DNA of 64,000 nucleotides from Anisus vortex. Lineage: Eukaryota; Mollusca; Gastropoda; Planorbidae. Under the pieces are notes generated by a model. That model made no database searches, was not told the origin of the DNA, and saw nothing but the letters and a program-made list of their open reading frames with translations. The stretch's first letter is position 1; every line of letters starts with the position of its first letter. The stretch lies in assembly GCA_949126835.1 (NCBI GenBank), contig CASBPS010000188.1, positions 1,178,001-1,242,000 of the forward strand, read 5' to 3'. The position numbers and the translations under genes were made by a program. Shown here piece by piece: positions 13,301-28,700 of the stretch.

Positions 13301-14395
13301 TCACGTTCCATGAATCACATCATTTATTCTAATATTCTATACACATCTCACTTCACGTTCCATGAATCACATCATCTATAATAACATTCTATACATATCT
13401 CACTTCACGTTCCATGAATCCATCTATTCTAACATACTATACATATCTCTCTTCATGTTCAATGAATCCATCTATTCTAACAATATATACATATTTCACT
13501 TCACGTTCCACGAATCACATCATCTATTCTAATATTCTATACATATCTCACTTCACGTTCCATGAATCATATCATCTATTCTAACATTCTATATATATCT
13601 CACTTCAGGTTCCATGAATCACATTATCTATTCTAAAATTCTATACAATTCTCACTTCAAGTTCCATGAATCACATCATCTATTCTAACATTCTATACAT
13701 ATCTCACTTCACGTTCCATTAATTACAACATCTATTCTAACTTTCTATTCATATCTCACTTCACGTTCAATGAATCACATCATTTATTCTAACATTGTAT
13801 ACATATCTCACTTCACGTTCCATGAATCACACCATCTATCTAAACATTCTATACATATATCACTTTACATTTAATGAATCACATCAAATATTATAACATT
13901 ATATACATATTTCTCTTCATGCTCCATGAATCCATCTTTTCTATTATTCTATACATATCTCACTTCACGTTCCATGAATCACACCATCTATTCTAACATT
14001 CTATACATATCTCACTTCACGATCCATGAATCACACCATCTATTCTAACTTTGTATACATATCTCACTTTACGTTCCATAAATCCATCTATTCTAACATT
14101 CTATACATATCTCTCTTCATGTTCCATGAATCCATCTATTCTAACATTCTATACATAGATCACTTCACGTTCCATGAATCATATCATCTATTCTAACATT
14201 CTATACATATCTCACTTCACGTTCCATGAATCACATCATCTATTCTAACATTCTATACATATCTCACTTCAAGTTCCATGAATCACATCATCTATTCTAA
14301 TATTCTATACATATCTCACTTCACGTTTCATGAATCATATCATCTATTCTAACATTCTATACATATCCCACTTCACGTTCTATAAATCACATTAA
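10372..14395 (+). repeat. 4,024-bp tandem duplication, copy 2
   Basis: It is a second copy of 6348-10371. The two sequences part after AACTATTCTAACATTC and the following CACTTCAC: copy 1 goes on to GTTCCATGAATCATATC (start of copy 2), while copy 2 goes on to ATTCCATGAATCACACC at about 14428. The lack of visible differences over 4 kb means it is very recent or was recently homogenised. Assembly over-expansion would look the same and cannot be excluded from sequence alone. Confidence 0.87.
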
Positions 14396-15745
14396 CTATT
14401 CTAACATTCTATACATATCTCACTTCACATTCCATGAATCACACCATCTTTTCTAACATTCTATACATATCTCACTTCACAATCCATGAATAACACCATC
14501 TATTCTAAAATTCTATACATATCTCACTTCACGTTCCATGAATCACATCATCTATTCTAACATTCTATACATATCTCACTTCAAGTTCCATGAATCACGT
14601 CAACTATTCTAACATTCTATACATATCTCACTTTACGTTCCATAAATCCATCTATTCTAACATTCTATACATATCTCTCTTCATGTTCCATGAATCCATC
14701 TATTCTAGCATTCTATACATATCTCACTTCACGTTCCATGAATCATATCATCTATTCTAACATTCCATACATATCTCACTTCACGTTCCATGAATCATAT
14801 CATCTATTCTAACATTCTATACATATCCTACTTCACGTTCCATAAATCACATTAACTATTCTAACATTCAATACATATCTCACTTCACATTCCATGAATC
14901 ACACCATCTATTCTAACATTCTATACATATCTCACTTCACGATCCATGAATCACACCATCTATTCTAAAATTCTATACATATCTCATTTCACGTTCCATG
15001 AATCACATCATCTTTTCTAACATTCTATACATATCTCACTTTAAGTTCCATGAATCACGTCAACTATTCTAACATTCTATACATGTCTCACTTCACGTTC
15101 CATGAATCGAATCATCTATTCTAACATTCTATACATGTCTCACTTCACGTTCCATGAATCATATCATCTATTCTAACTTTGTATACATATCTTACTTTAC
15201 GTTCCATAAATCCATCTATTCTAACATTCTATACATATCTCTCTTTATGTTCCATGAATCCATCTATTCTAACATTCTATACATATCTCACTTCACGTTC
15301 CATGAATCATATCATCTATTCTAACATTCTATACATATCTCACTTCACGTTCCATGAATCACATCATCTATTCTAACATTCTATACATATCTCACTTCAA
15401 GTTCCATGAATCACATAATCTATTCTAATATTCTATACATATCTCACTTCACGTTTCATGAATCATATCATCTATTCTAACATTCTATACATATCTCACT
15501 TCACGTTCCATAAATCACATTAACTATTCTAACATTCTATACATATCTCACTTCACATTCCATGAATCACACCATCTATTCTAACATTCTATACATATCT
15601 CACTTCACGATCCATGAATCACACCATCTATTCTAAAATTCTATACATATCTCACTTCAAGTTCCATAAATCACATCATCTATTCTAACATTCTATACAT
15701 GTCTCACTTCACGTTCCATGAATCACATCATCTATTCTAACATTC
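14396..15745 (+). repeat. Monomer block related to 4356-5650
   Basis: The block runs in register with 4356 onward at an offset of 10,040 bp and then 10,092 bp, the change being a monomer missing from the earlier copy. Shared rare marks are CACAATCC with GAATAACACC, ATATCCTACTTC and GAATCGAATC. A private change is TTTAAGTTCC near 15041. It contains no other element. Confidence 0.75.
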
Positions 15746-16360
15746 TATACATGTCTCACTTCACGTTCCATGAATCATATCATCTATTCTTACTTTCTAT
15801 ACATATCTCACTTTACGTTCCATAAATCCATCTATTCTAACATTCTATACATATCTCTCTTCATGTTCCATGAATCCATCTACTCTTGCATTCTATACAT
15901 ATCTCACTTCACGTTCCATGAATCATATCATCTATTCTAACATTCCATACATATCTCACTTCACGTTCCAAAAATCACACCATTCTAACCTTCTATACAT
16001 ATCTCACTTCACGTTCCATGAATCACATCATCTATTCTAACATTCTATACCTATCTCACTTTACCTTCCATTAATCCATCTATTCTAACATTCTATTCAT
16101 ATCTCACTTCACGTTCAATGAATCGCATCATCTATTCTAACATTGTATACATATCTCACTTCACGTTCCATGAATCACACCATCTATTCTAACATTCTAT
16201 ACCTATCTCACTTTACCTTCCATTAATCCATCTATTCTAACATTCTATACATATCTCACTTCACGTTCAATGAATCGCATCATCTATTCTAACATTGTAT
16301 ACATATCTCACTTCACGTTCCATGAATCACATCATCTATTCTAACATTCTATACATATCT

Positions 16361-18040
16361 CACTTCACGTTCTATTAATCACATCATCTATTCTAACATT
16401 CTATACATATCTCACTTCACGTTCCATGAATCACATCATCTATTCTAACATTCTATACCTATCTCACTTTACCTTCCATTAATCCATCTATTCTAACATT
16501 CTATACATATCTCACTTCACGTTCAATGAATCGCATCATCTATTCTAACATTGTATACATATCTCACTTCACGTTCCATGAATCACACCATCTATCCTAA
16601 CATTACATACATATCTCACATTACGTTCCATGTATCACATCATCAATTCTAACATTCTATACTCATCTCATTTCACGTTCCATGAATCACATCATCTATT
16701 CTAACATTCTATACATGTCTCACTTCACGTTCCATGAATCATATCATCTATTCTAACTTTCTATACATATCTTACTTTACGTTCCATAAATCCATCTGTT
16801 CTAACATTCTATACATATCTCTCTTCATGTTCCATGAATCTATCTATTCTAACATTATATACATATCTCACTTCACGTTCCATGAATCATATCATCTATT
16901 CTAACATTCTATACATATCCCACTTCACGTTCCATGAATCGCATCATCTATTCTAACATTCTATACATATCTCACTTCACGTTCTATTAATCACATCATC
17001 TATTCTAACATTCTATACATATCTCACTTAACGTTCCATGAATCACATCATCTATTCTAACATTCTATACCTATCTCACTTTACCTTCCATTAATTCATC
17101 TATTCTAACATTCTATACATATCTCACTTCACGTTCCATTAATCACAACATCTATTCTAACATTCTATTCATATCTCACTTCACGTTCCATGAATCGCAT
17201 CATCTATTCTAACATTCTTTACATATCTCACTTTACGTTCCATAAATCCATCTATTCTAACATTCTATACATATCTCTCTTCATGTTCCATGAATCACAT
17301 CATCTATTCTAACATTTTATTCATATCTCACTTCACGTTGAATTAATCACATCATCTATTCTAACATTGTATACATATCTCACTTCACGTTCCATGAATA
17401 ACATCATCTATTATAACATTCTATTCATATCTCACTTCACATTTAATGAATCACATCAAATATTCTAACATTATATACATATCTCTCTTCATGTTCCATG
17501 AATCCATCTATTCTAACATTCTATACATATCTCACTTCACGTTCCATGAATCACATCATCTTTTCGAACATTCTATACATATCTCACTTCACGTTCCAAA
17601 AATCACACCATTCTAACCTTCTATACATATCTCACTTCACGTTCCATGAATCACATCATCTATTCTAACATTCTATACATGTCACACTTCAGGTTCCATG
17701 AATCACATCATCTATTCTAATATTCTATACATATCTCACTTCACGTTCCATGAATCACATTATCTATTCTAAAATTCTATACAATTCTCACTTCACGTTC
17801 CATTAATTACAACATCTATTCTAACATTCTATTCATATCTCACTTCACGTTCAATGAATCACATCATCTATTCTAACATTGTATACATATCTCACTTCAC
17901 GTTCCATGAATAACATCATCTATTATAACATTCTATACATATCTCACTTCACGTTCCATGAATCAATCTATTTTAACATTCTATACATATCTCTCTTTAT
18001 GTTCCATGAATCCATCTATTCTAACAATCTATACATATTT
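16361..18040 (+). repeat. 1,680-bp HOR unit, first pair, copy 1
   Basis: CACTTCACGTTCTATTAATC at 16361 recurs at 18041, and all variants between them repeat in order. Private bases include CTTACTTTACG near 16770, ACATTATAT near 16855, AACATTTTATTC near 17311 and CACGTTG at 17340. The length 1,680 fits whole monomers only (for example 24 of 52 bp plus 9 of 48 bp). Confidence 0.85.
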
Positions 18041-19720
18041 CACTTCACGTTCTATTAATCACATCATCTATTCTAACATTCTATACATATCTCACTTCAC
18101 GTTCCATGAATCACATCATCTATTCTAACATTCTATACCTATCTCACTTTACCTTCCATTAATCCATCTATTCTAACATTCTATACATATCTCACTTCAC
18201 GTTCAATGAATCGCATCATCTATTCTAACATTGTATACATATCTCACTTCACGTTCCATGAATCACACCATCTATCCTAACATTACATACATATCTCACA
18301 TTACGTTCCATGTATCACATCATCAATTCTAACATTCTATACTCATCTCATTTCACGTTCCATGAATCACATCATCTATTCTAACATTCTATACATGTCT
18401 CACTTCACGTTCCATGAATCATATCATCTATTCTAACTTTCTATACATATCTCACTTTACGTTCCATAAATCCTTCTGTTCTAACATTCTATACATATCT
18501 CTCTTCATGTTCCATGAATCTATCTATTCTAACATTCTATACATATCTCACTTCACGTTCCATGAATCATATCATCTATTCTAACATTCTATACATATCC
18601 CACTTCACGTTCCATGAATCGCATCATCTATTCTAACATTCTATACATATCTCACTTCACGTTCTATTAATCACATCATCTATTCTAACATTCTATACAT
18701 ATCTCACTTAACGTTCCATGAATCACATCATCTATTCTAACATTCTATACCTATCTCACTTTACCTTCCATTAATTCATCTATTCTAACATTCTATACAT
18801 ATCTCACTTCACGTTCCATTAATCACAACATCTATTCTAACATTCTATTCATATCTCACTTCACGTTCCATGAATCGCATCATCTATTCTAACATTCTTT
18901 ACATATCTCACTTTACGTTCCATAAATCCATCTATTCTAACATTCTATACATATCTCTCTTCATGTTCCATGAATCACATCATCTATTCTAACATTCTAT
19001 TCATATCTCACTTCACGTTCAATTAATCACATCATCTATTCTAACATTGTATACATATCTTACTTCACGTTCCATGAATAACATCATCTATTATAACATT
19101 CTATTCATATCTCACTTCACATTTAATGAATCACATCAAATATTCTAACATTATATACATATCTCTCTTCATGTTCCATGAATCCATCTATTCTAACATT
19201 CTATACATATCTCACTTCACGTTCCATGAATCACATCATCTATTCGAACATTCTATACATATCTCACTTCACGTTCCAAAAATCACACCATTCTAACCTT
19301 CTATACATATCTCACTTCACGTTCCATGAATCACATCATCTATTCTAACATTCTATACATGTCACACTTCAGGTTCCATGAATCACATCATCTATTCTAA
19401 TATTCTATACATATCTCACTTCACGTTCCATGAATCACATTATCTATTCTAAAATTCTATACAATTCTCACTTCACGTTCCATTAATTACAACATCTATT
19501 CTAACATTCTATTCATATCTCACTTCACGTTCAATGAATCACATCATCTATTCTAACATTGTATACATATCTCACTTCACGTTCCATGAATAACATCATC
19601 TATTATAACATTCTATACATATCTCACTTCACGTTCCATGAATCAATCTATTTTAACATTCTATACATATCTCTCTTTATGTTCCATGAATCCATCTATT
19701 CTAACAATCTATACATATTT
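18041..19720 (+). repeat. 1,680-bp HOR unit, first pair, copy 2
   Basis: It is in register with 16361-18040. Its own private bases include AATCCTTCTG near 18470 and ATCTTACTTC near 19058. The copies part at about 19731: copy 1 ran on to TTCTATTAATC (start of copy 2), while this copy runs on to TTCCATGAATC. A handful of differences in 1.7 kb suggest an age greater than the 4,024-bp duplication. Confidence 0.85.
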
Positions 19721-21804
19721 CACTTCACGTTCCATGAATCACATCATCTATTCTAACATTCTATTCATATCTCACTTCACGTTCCATGAATCGCATCATC
19801 TATTCTAACATTCTTTACATATCTCACTTCACATTTAATGAATCACATCAAATATTCTATTATTATATACATATCTCTCTTCATGTTCCATGAATCCATC
19901 TATTCTAACATTCTATACATATCTCACTTCACGTTCCATGAATCACATCATCTATTCGAACATTCTATACATATCTCACTTCACGTTCCAAAAATCACAC
20001 CATTTTAACCTTCTATACATATCTCACTTCACGTTCCATGAATCACATCATCTATTCTAACATTCTATACATGTCACACTTCAGGTTCCATGAATCACAT
20101 CATCTATTCTAATATTCTATACATATCTCACTTCACGTTCCATGAATCACATCATCTATTCTAACATTCTATACACATCTCACTTCACGTTCCATGAATC
20201 ACATCATCTATAATAAGATTTTATACATGTCTCACTTCACGTTCCATGAATCCATCTATTCTAACATACTATACATATCTCTCTTCATGTTCAATGAATC
20301 CATCTATTCTAACAATATATACATATTTCACTTCACGTTCCATGAATCACATCATCTATTCTAATATTCTATACATATCTCACTTCACGTTCCATGAATC
20401 ATATCATCTATTCTAACATTCTATACATATCTCACTTCACGATCCATGAATCACACCATCTATTCTAAAATTCTATACATATCTCACTTCAAGTTCCATA
20501 AATCACATCATCTATTCTAACATTCTATACATGTCTCACTTCACGTTCCATGAATCACATCATCTATTCTAACATTCTATACATGTCTCACTTTACGTTC
20601 CATAAATCCATCTACTCTAACAATCTATACATATCTCTCTTCATGTTCCATGAATCCATCTACTCTTGCATTCTATACATATCTCACTTCACGTTCCATG
20701 AATATTATCATCTATTCTAACATTCCATACATATCTCACTTCACGTTCCATGAATCACATCATCTATTCTAACATTCTATACATATCTCACTTCACGTTC
20801 TATTAATCACATCATCTATTCTAACATTCTATACATATCTCACTTCACGTTCCATGAATCACATCATCTATTCTAACATTCTATACCTATCTCACTTTAC
20901 CTTCCATTAATCCATCTATTCTAACATTCTATACATATCTCACTTCACGTTCAATGAATCGCATCATCTATTCTAACATTGTATACATATCTCACTTCAC
21001 GTTCCATGAATCACACCATCTATCCTAACATTACATACATATCTCACATTACGTTCCATGTATCACATCATCAATTCTAACATTCTATACTCATCTCATT
21101 TCACGTTCCATGAATCACATCATCTATTCTAACATTCTATACATGTCTCACTTCACGTTCCATGAATCATATCATCTATTCTAACTTTCTATACATGTCT
21201 CACTTCACGTTCCATGAATCATATCATCTATTCTTACTTTCTATACATATCTCACTTTACGTTCCATAAATCCATCTATTCTAACATTCTATACATATCT
21301 CTCTTCATGTTCCATGAATCCATCTACTCTTGCATTCTATACATATCTCACTTCACGTTCCATGAATCATATCATCTATTCTAACATTCCATACATATCT
21401 CACTTCACGTTCCAAAAATCACACCATTCTAACCTTCTATACATATCTCACTTCACGTTCCATGAATCACATCATCTATTCTAACATTCTATACCTATCT
21501 CACTTTACCTTCCATTAATCCATCTATTCTAACATTCTATTCATATCTCACTTCACGTTCAATGAATCGCATCATCTATTCTAACATTGTATACATATCT
21601 CACTTCACGTTCCATGAATCACACCATCTATTCTAACATTCTATACCTATCTCACTTTACCTTCCATTAATCCATCTATTCTAACATTCTATACATATCT
21701 CACTTCACGTTCAATGAATCGCATCATCTATTCTAACATTGTATACATATCTCACTTCACGTTCCATGAATCACATCATCTATTCTAACATTCTATACAT
21801 ATCT

Positions 21805-23484
21805 CACTTCACGTTCTATTAATCACATCATCTATTCTAACATTCTATACATATCTCACTTCACGTTCCATGAATCACATCATCTATTCTAACATTCTAT
21901 ACCTATCTCACTTTACCTTCCATTAATCCATCTATTCTAACATTCTATACATATCTCACTTCACGTTCAATGAATCGCATCATCTATTCTAACATTGTAT
22001 ACATATCTCACTTCACGTTCCATGAATCACACCATCTATCCTAACATTACATACATATCTCACATTACGTTCCATGTATCACATCATCAATTCTAACATT
22101 CTATACTCATCTCATTTCACGTTCCATGAATCACATCATCTATTCTAACATTCTATACATGTCTCACTTCACGTTCCATGAATCATATCATCTATTCTAA
22201 CTTTCTATACATATCTCACTTTACGTTCCATAAATCCATCTGTTCTAACATTCTATACATATCTCTCTTCATGTTCCATGAATCTATCTATTCTAACATT
22301 CTATACATATCTCACTTCACGTTCCATGAATCATATCATCTATTCTAACATTCTATACATATCCCACTTCACGTTCCATGAATCGCATCATCTATTCTAA
22401 CATTCTATACATATCTCACTTCACGTTCTATTAATCACATCATCTATTCTAACATTCTATACATATCTCACTTAACGTTCCATGAATCACATCATCTATT
22501 CTAACATTCTATACCTATCTCACTTTACCTTCCATTAATTCATCTATTCTAACATTCTATACATATCTCACTTCACGTTCCATTAATCACAACATCTATT
22601 CTAACATTCTATTCATATCTCACTTCACGTTCCATGAATCGCATCATCTATTCTAACATTCTTTACATATCTCACTTTACGTTCCATAAATCCATCTATT
22701 CTAACATTCTATACATATCTCTCTTCATGTTCCATGAATCACATCATCTATTCTAACATTCTATTCATATCTCACTTCACGTTCAATTAATCACATCATC
22801 TATTCTAACATTGTATACATATCTCACTTCACGTTCCATGAATAACATCATCTATTATAACATTCTATTCATATCTCACTTCACATTTAATGAATCACAT
22901 CAAATATTCTAACATTATATACATATCTCTCTTCATGTTCCATGAATCCATCTATTCTAACATTCTATACATATCTCACTTCACGTTCCATGAATCACAT
23001 CATCTATTCGAACATTCTATACATATCTCACTTCACGTTCCAAAAATCACACCATTCTAACCTTCTATACATATCTCACTTCACGTTCCATGAATCACAT
23101 CATCTATTCTAACATTCTATACATGTCACACTTCAGGTTCCATGAATCACATCATCTATTCTAATATTCTATACATATCTCACTTCACGTTCCATGAATC
23201 ACATTATCTATTCTAAAATTCTATACAATTCTCACTTCACGTTCCATTAATTACAACATCTATTCTAACATTCTATTCATATCTCACTTCACGTTCAATG
23301 AATCACATCATCTATTCTAACATTGTATACATATCTCACTTCACGTTCCATGAATAACATCATCTATTATAATATTCTATACATATCTCACTTCACGTTC
23401 CATGAATCAATCTATTTTAACATTCTATACATATCTCTCTTTATGTTCCATGAATCCATCTATTCTAACAATCTATACATATTT
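21805..23484 (+). repeat. 1,680-bp HOR unit, second pair, copy 1
   Basis: It starts at CACTTCACGTTCTATTAATC and matches 16361-18040 at 5,444 bp and 23485-25164 at 1,680 bp. A private base is AATATTC near 23373 (AACATTC in the neighbour). The pair arose before the 5.4-kb block was doubled, or the unit was exchanged between blocks later. Confidence 0.84.
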
Positions 23485-25164
23485 CACTTCACGTTCTATT
23501 AATCACATCATCTATTCTAACATTCTATACATATCTCACTTCACGTTCCATGAATCACATCATCTATTCTAACATTCTATACCTATCTCACTTTACCTTC
23601 CATTAATCCATCTATTCTAACATTCTATACATATCTCACTTCACGTTCAATGAATCGCATCATCTATTCTAACATTGTATACATATCTCACTTCACGTTC
23701 CATGAATCACACCATCTATCCTAACATTACATACATATCTCACATTACGTTCCATGTATCACATCATCAATTCTAACATTCTATACTCATCTCATTTCAC
23801 GTTCCATGAATCACATCATCTATTCTAACATTCTATACATGTCTCACTTCACGTTCCATGAATCATATCATCTATTCTAACTTTCTATACATATCTCACT
23901 TTACGTTCCATAAATCCATCTGTTCTAACATTCTATACATATCTCTCTTCATGTTCCATGAATCTATCTATTCTAACATTCTATACATATCTCACTTCAC
24001 GTTCCATGAATCATATCATCTATTCTAACATTCTATATATATCCCACTTCACGTTCCATGAATCGCATAATCTATTCTAACATTCTATACATATCTCACT
24101 TCACGTTCTATTAATCACATCATCTATTCTAACATTCTATACATATCTCACTTAACGTTCCATGAATCACATCATCTATTCTAACATTCTATACCTATCT
24201 CACTTTACCTTCCATTAATTCATCTATTCTAACATTCTATACATATCTCACTTCACGTTCCATTAATCACAACATCTATTCTAACATTCTATTCATATCT
24301 CACTTCACGTTCCATGAATCGCATCATCTATTCTAACATTCTTTACATATCTCACTTTACGTTCCATAAATCCATCTATTCTAACATTCTATACATATCT
24401 CTCTTCATGTTCCATGAATCACATCATCTATTCTAACATTCTATTCATATCTCACTTCACGTTCAATTAATCACATCATCTATTCTAACATTGTATACAT
24501 ATCTCACTTCACGTTCCATGAATAACATCATCTATTATAACATTCTATTCATATCTCACTTCACATTTAATGAATCACATCAAATATTCTAACATTATAT
24601 ACATATCTCTCTTCATGTTCCATGAATCCATCTATTCTAACATTCTATACATATCTCACTTCACGTTCCATGAATCACATCATCTATTCGAACATTCTAT
24701 ACATATCTCACTTCACGTTCCAAAAATCACACCATTCTAACCTTCTATACATATCTCACTTCACGTTCCATGAATCACATAATCTATTCTAACATTCTAT
24801 ACATGTCACACTTCAGGTTCCATGAATCACATCATCTATTCTAATATTCTATACATATCTCACTTCACGTTCCATGAATCACATTATCTATTCTAAAATT
24901 CTATACAATTCTCACTTCACGTTCCATTAATTACAACATCTATTCTAACATTCTATTCATATCTCACTTCACGTTCAATGAATCACATCATCTATTCTAA
25001 CATTGTATACATATCTCACTTCACGTTCCATGAATAACATCATCTATTATAACATTCTATACATATCTCACTTCACGTTCCATGAATCAATCTATTTTAA
25101 CATTCTATACATATCTCTCTTTATGTTCCATGAATCCATCTATTCTAACAATCTATACATATTT
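23485..25164 (+). repeat. 1,680-bp HOR unit, second pair, copy 2
   Basis: It is in register with 21805-23484. Differences seen by eye include CTATATATATCCC near 24027 and GCATAATC near 24067. It ends at about 25175, where TTCCATGAGTC replaces the TTCTATTAATC of the join. Confidence 0.84.
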
Positions 25165-28100
25165 CACTTCACGTTCCATGAGTCACATCATCTATTCTAA
25201 CATTCTATTCATATCTCACTTCACGTTCCATGAATCGCATCATCTATTCTAACATTCTTTACATATCTCACTTCACATTTAATGAATCACATCAAATATT
25301 CTAACATTATATACATATCTCTCTTCATGTTCCATGAATCCATCTATTCTAACATTCTATACATATCTCACTTCACGTTCCATGAATCACATCATCTATT
25401 CGAACATTCTATACATATCTCACTTCACGTTCCAAAAATCACACCATTTTAACCTTCTATACATATCTCACTTCACGTTCCATGAATCACATCATCTATT
25501 CTAACATTCTATACATGTCACACTTCAGGTTCCATGAATCACATCATCTATTCTAATATTCTATACATATCTCACTTCACGTTCCATGAATCACATCATC
25601 TATTCTAACATTCTATACACATCTCACTTCACGTTCCATGAATCACATCATCTATAATAACATTTTATACATATCTCACTTCACGTTCCATGAATCCATC
25701 TATTCTAACATACTATACATATCTCTCTTCATGTTCAATGAATCCATCTATTCTAACAATATATACATATTTCACTTCACGTTCCATGAATCACATCATC
25801 TATTCTAATATTCTATACATATCTCACTTCACGTTCCATGAATCATATCATCTATTCTAACATTCTATATATATCTCACTTCAGGTTCCATGAATCACAT
25901 TATCTATTCTAAAATTCTATACAATTCTCACTTCAAGTTCCATGAGTCACATCATCTATTCTAACATTCTATACATATCTCACTTCACGTTCCATTAATT
26001 ACAACTTCTATTCTAACTTTCTATTCATATCTCACTTCACGTTCAATGAATCACATCATTTATTCTAACATTGTATACATATCTCACTTCACGTTCCATG
26101 AATCACACCATCTATCTAAACATTCTATACATATCTCACTTTACATTTAATGAATCACATCAAATATTATAACATTATATACATATTTCTCTTCATGCTC
26201 CATGAATCCATCTTTTCTATTATTCTATACATATCTCACTTCACGTTCCATGAATCACACCATCTATTCAAACATTCTATACATATCTCACTTCACGATC
26301 CATGAATCACACCATCTATTCTAAAATTCTATACATATCTCACTTCAAGTTCCATAAATCACATCATCTATTCTAACATTCTATACATGTCTCACTTCAC
26401 GTTCCATGAATCACATCATCTATTCTAACATTCTATACATGTCTCACTTCACGTTCCATGAATCATATAATCTATTCTTACTTTCTATACATATCTCACT
26501 TTACGTTCCATAAATCCATCTACTCTAACAATCTATACATATCTCTCTTCATGTTCCATGAATCCATCTACTCTTGCATTCTATACATATCTCACTTCAC
26601 GTTCCATGAATATTATCATCTATTCTAACATTCCATACATATCTCACTTCACGTTCCATGAATCACATCATCTATTCTAACATTCTATACATATCTCACT
26701 TCACGTTCTATTAATCACATCATCTATTCTAACATTCTATACATATCTCACTTCACGTTCCATGAATCACATCATCTATTCTAACATTCTATACCTATCT
26801 CACTTTACCTTCCATTAATCCATCTATTCTAACATTCTATACATATCTCACTTCACGTTCAATGAATCGCATCATCTATTCTAACATTGTATACATATCT
26901 CACTTCACGTTCCATGAATCACACCATCTATCCTAACATTACATACATATCTCACATTACGTTCCATGTATCACATCATCAATTCTAACATTCTATACTC
27001 ATCTCATTTCACGTTCCATGAATCACATCATCTATTCTAACATTCTATACATGTCTCACTTCACGTTCCATGAATCATATCATCTATTCTAACTTTCTAT
27101 ACATATCTCACTTTACGTTCCATAAATCACATCATCTATTCTAACATTCTATACCTATCTCACTTTACCTTCCATTAATTCATCTATTCTAACATTCTAT
27201 ACATATCTCACTTCACGTTCCATTAATCACAACATCTATTCTAACATTCTATTCATATCTCACTTCACGTTCCATGAATCGCATCATCTATTCTAACATT
27301 CTTTACATATCTCACTTTACGTTCCATAAATCCATCTATTCTAACATTCTATACATATCTCTCTTCATGTTCCATGAATCCATCTATTCTAGCATTCTAT
27401 ACATATCTCACTTTACGTTCCATGAATCATATCACCTATTCGAACATTCTTTACATATCTCACTTCACGTTCCAAAAATCACACCATTCTAACCTTCTAT
27501 ACATATCTCACTTCACGTTCCATGAATCACATCATCTATTCTAACATTCTATACATGTCACACTTCAGGTTCCATGAATCACATCATCTATTCTAATATT
27601 CTATACATATCTCACTTCACGTTCCATGAATCAATCTATTTTAACACTCTATACATATCTCTCTTTATGTTCCATGAATCCATCTATTCTAACAATCTAT
27701 ACATATTTCACTTCACGTTCCATGAATCACATCATCTATTCTAACATTCTATTCATATCTCACTTCACGTTCAATGAATCACATCATCTATTCTAACATT
27801 GTATACATATCTCACTTCACGTTCCATGAATAACATCATCTATTATAACATTCTATTCATATCTCACTTCACATTTAATGAATCACATCAAATATTCTAA
27901 CATTATATACATATCTCTCTTCATGTTCCATGAATCCATCTATTCTAACATTCTATACATATCTCACTTCACGTTCCATGAATCACATCATCTATTCGAA
28001 CATTCTATACATATCTCACTTCACGTTCCAAAAATCACACCATTCTAACCTTCTATACATATCTCACTTCACGTTCCATGAATCACATCATCTATTCTAA

Positions 28101-28700
28101 CATTCTATACATGTCACACTTCAGGTTCCATGAATCACATCATCTATTCTAATATTCTATACAATTCTCACTTCAAGTTCCATGAATCACATCATCTATT
28201 CTAACATTCTATACATATCTCACTTCACGTTCCATTAATTACAACATCTATTCTAACATTCTATTCATATCTCACTTCACATTTAATGAATCACATCATC
28301 TATTCTAACATTGTATACATATCTCACTTCACGTTCCATGAATAACATCATCTATTATAACATTCTATACATATCTCACTTCACGTTCCATGAATCAATC
28401 TATTTTAACATTCTATACATATCTCTCTTTATGTTCCATGAATCCATCTATTCTAACATTCTATACATATCTCTCTTCATGTTCCATGAATCCATCTATT
28501 CTAGCATTCTATACATATCTCACTTCACGTTCCGTGAATCATATCATCTATTCTAACATTCCATACATATCTCACTTCACGTTCCATGAATCATATCATC
28601 TATTCTAACATTCTATACATATCCTACTTCACGTTCCATAAATCACATTAACTATTCTAACATTCAATTCATATCTCACTTCACGTTCAATGAATCACAT
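25165..28700 (+). repeat. Mosaic monomer region with no simple tandem duplication
   Basis: This stretch holds the GCATC, CATTTAATG, ATTCGAACATTC, CCAAAAATC and CAGGTTCC cassette several times (for example 25380-25560, 27440-27600 and 27990-28150). It also has the TATCCTAACATTACATAC triplet near 26931 and a CTAGCATTC/TTCCGTGAATC unit near 28502-28540. It is copied almost intact 19.7 kb downstream (44.9-48.4 kb). I see only satellite monomers in it. Confidence 0.75.

Larger units (their letters stand above)
15746..21189 (+). repeat. ~5.4-kb HOR block, copy 1
   Basis: TCTTACTTTC near 15788 matches 21232 at an offset of 5,444 bp, and this offset holds through both internal 1,680-bp units (for example 16361 and 21805; 19559 and 25003). 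Near 20428 the two copies lose register: this copy lacks about 413 bp present in the other (25870-26290), and one further monomer near 20590. The two copies therefore share a parent but have since gained or lost whole monomers. Confidence 0.8.
21190..26640 (+). repeat. ~5.4-kb HOR block, copy 2
   Basis: It follows 15746-21189 in the same order and holds its own pair of 1,680-bp units. It keeps the segment with ATATATATC, TACAATTCTC and TTTTCTATTATTC at 25870-26290 that copy 1 has lost. The rare mark GAATATTATC occurs at about 20700 and 26609. The join at about 21190 reads CTAACTTTCTATACATGTC, a hybrid of two variant monomers, which is the expected footprint of an exchange inside a monomer. 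Confidence 0.78.

Noticed and set aside
28311..28608. Two overlapping open frames in different phases (28311-28556 and 28390-28608), repeated at 48025, 59627 and 63535
   Set aside because: Overlap in two phases is the mark of a frame-free repeat. Both come from three consecutive 48-bp units, not from selection for a protein.
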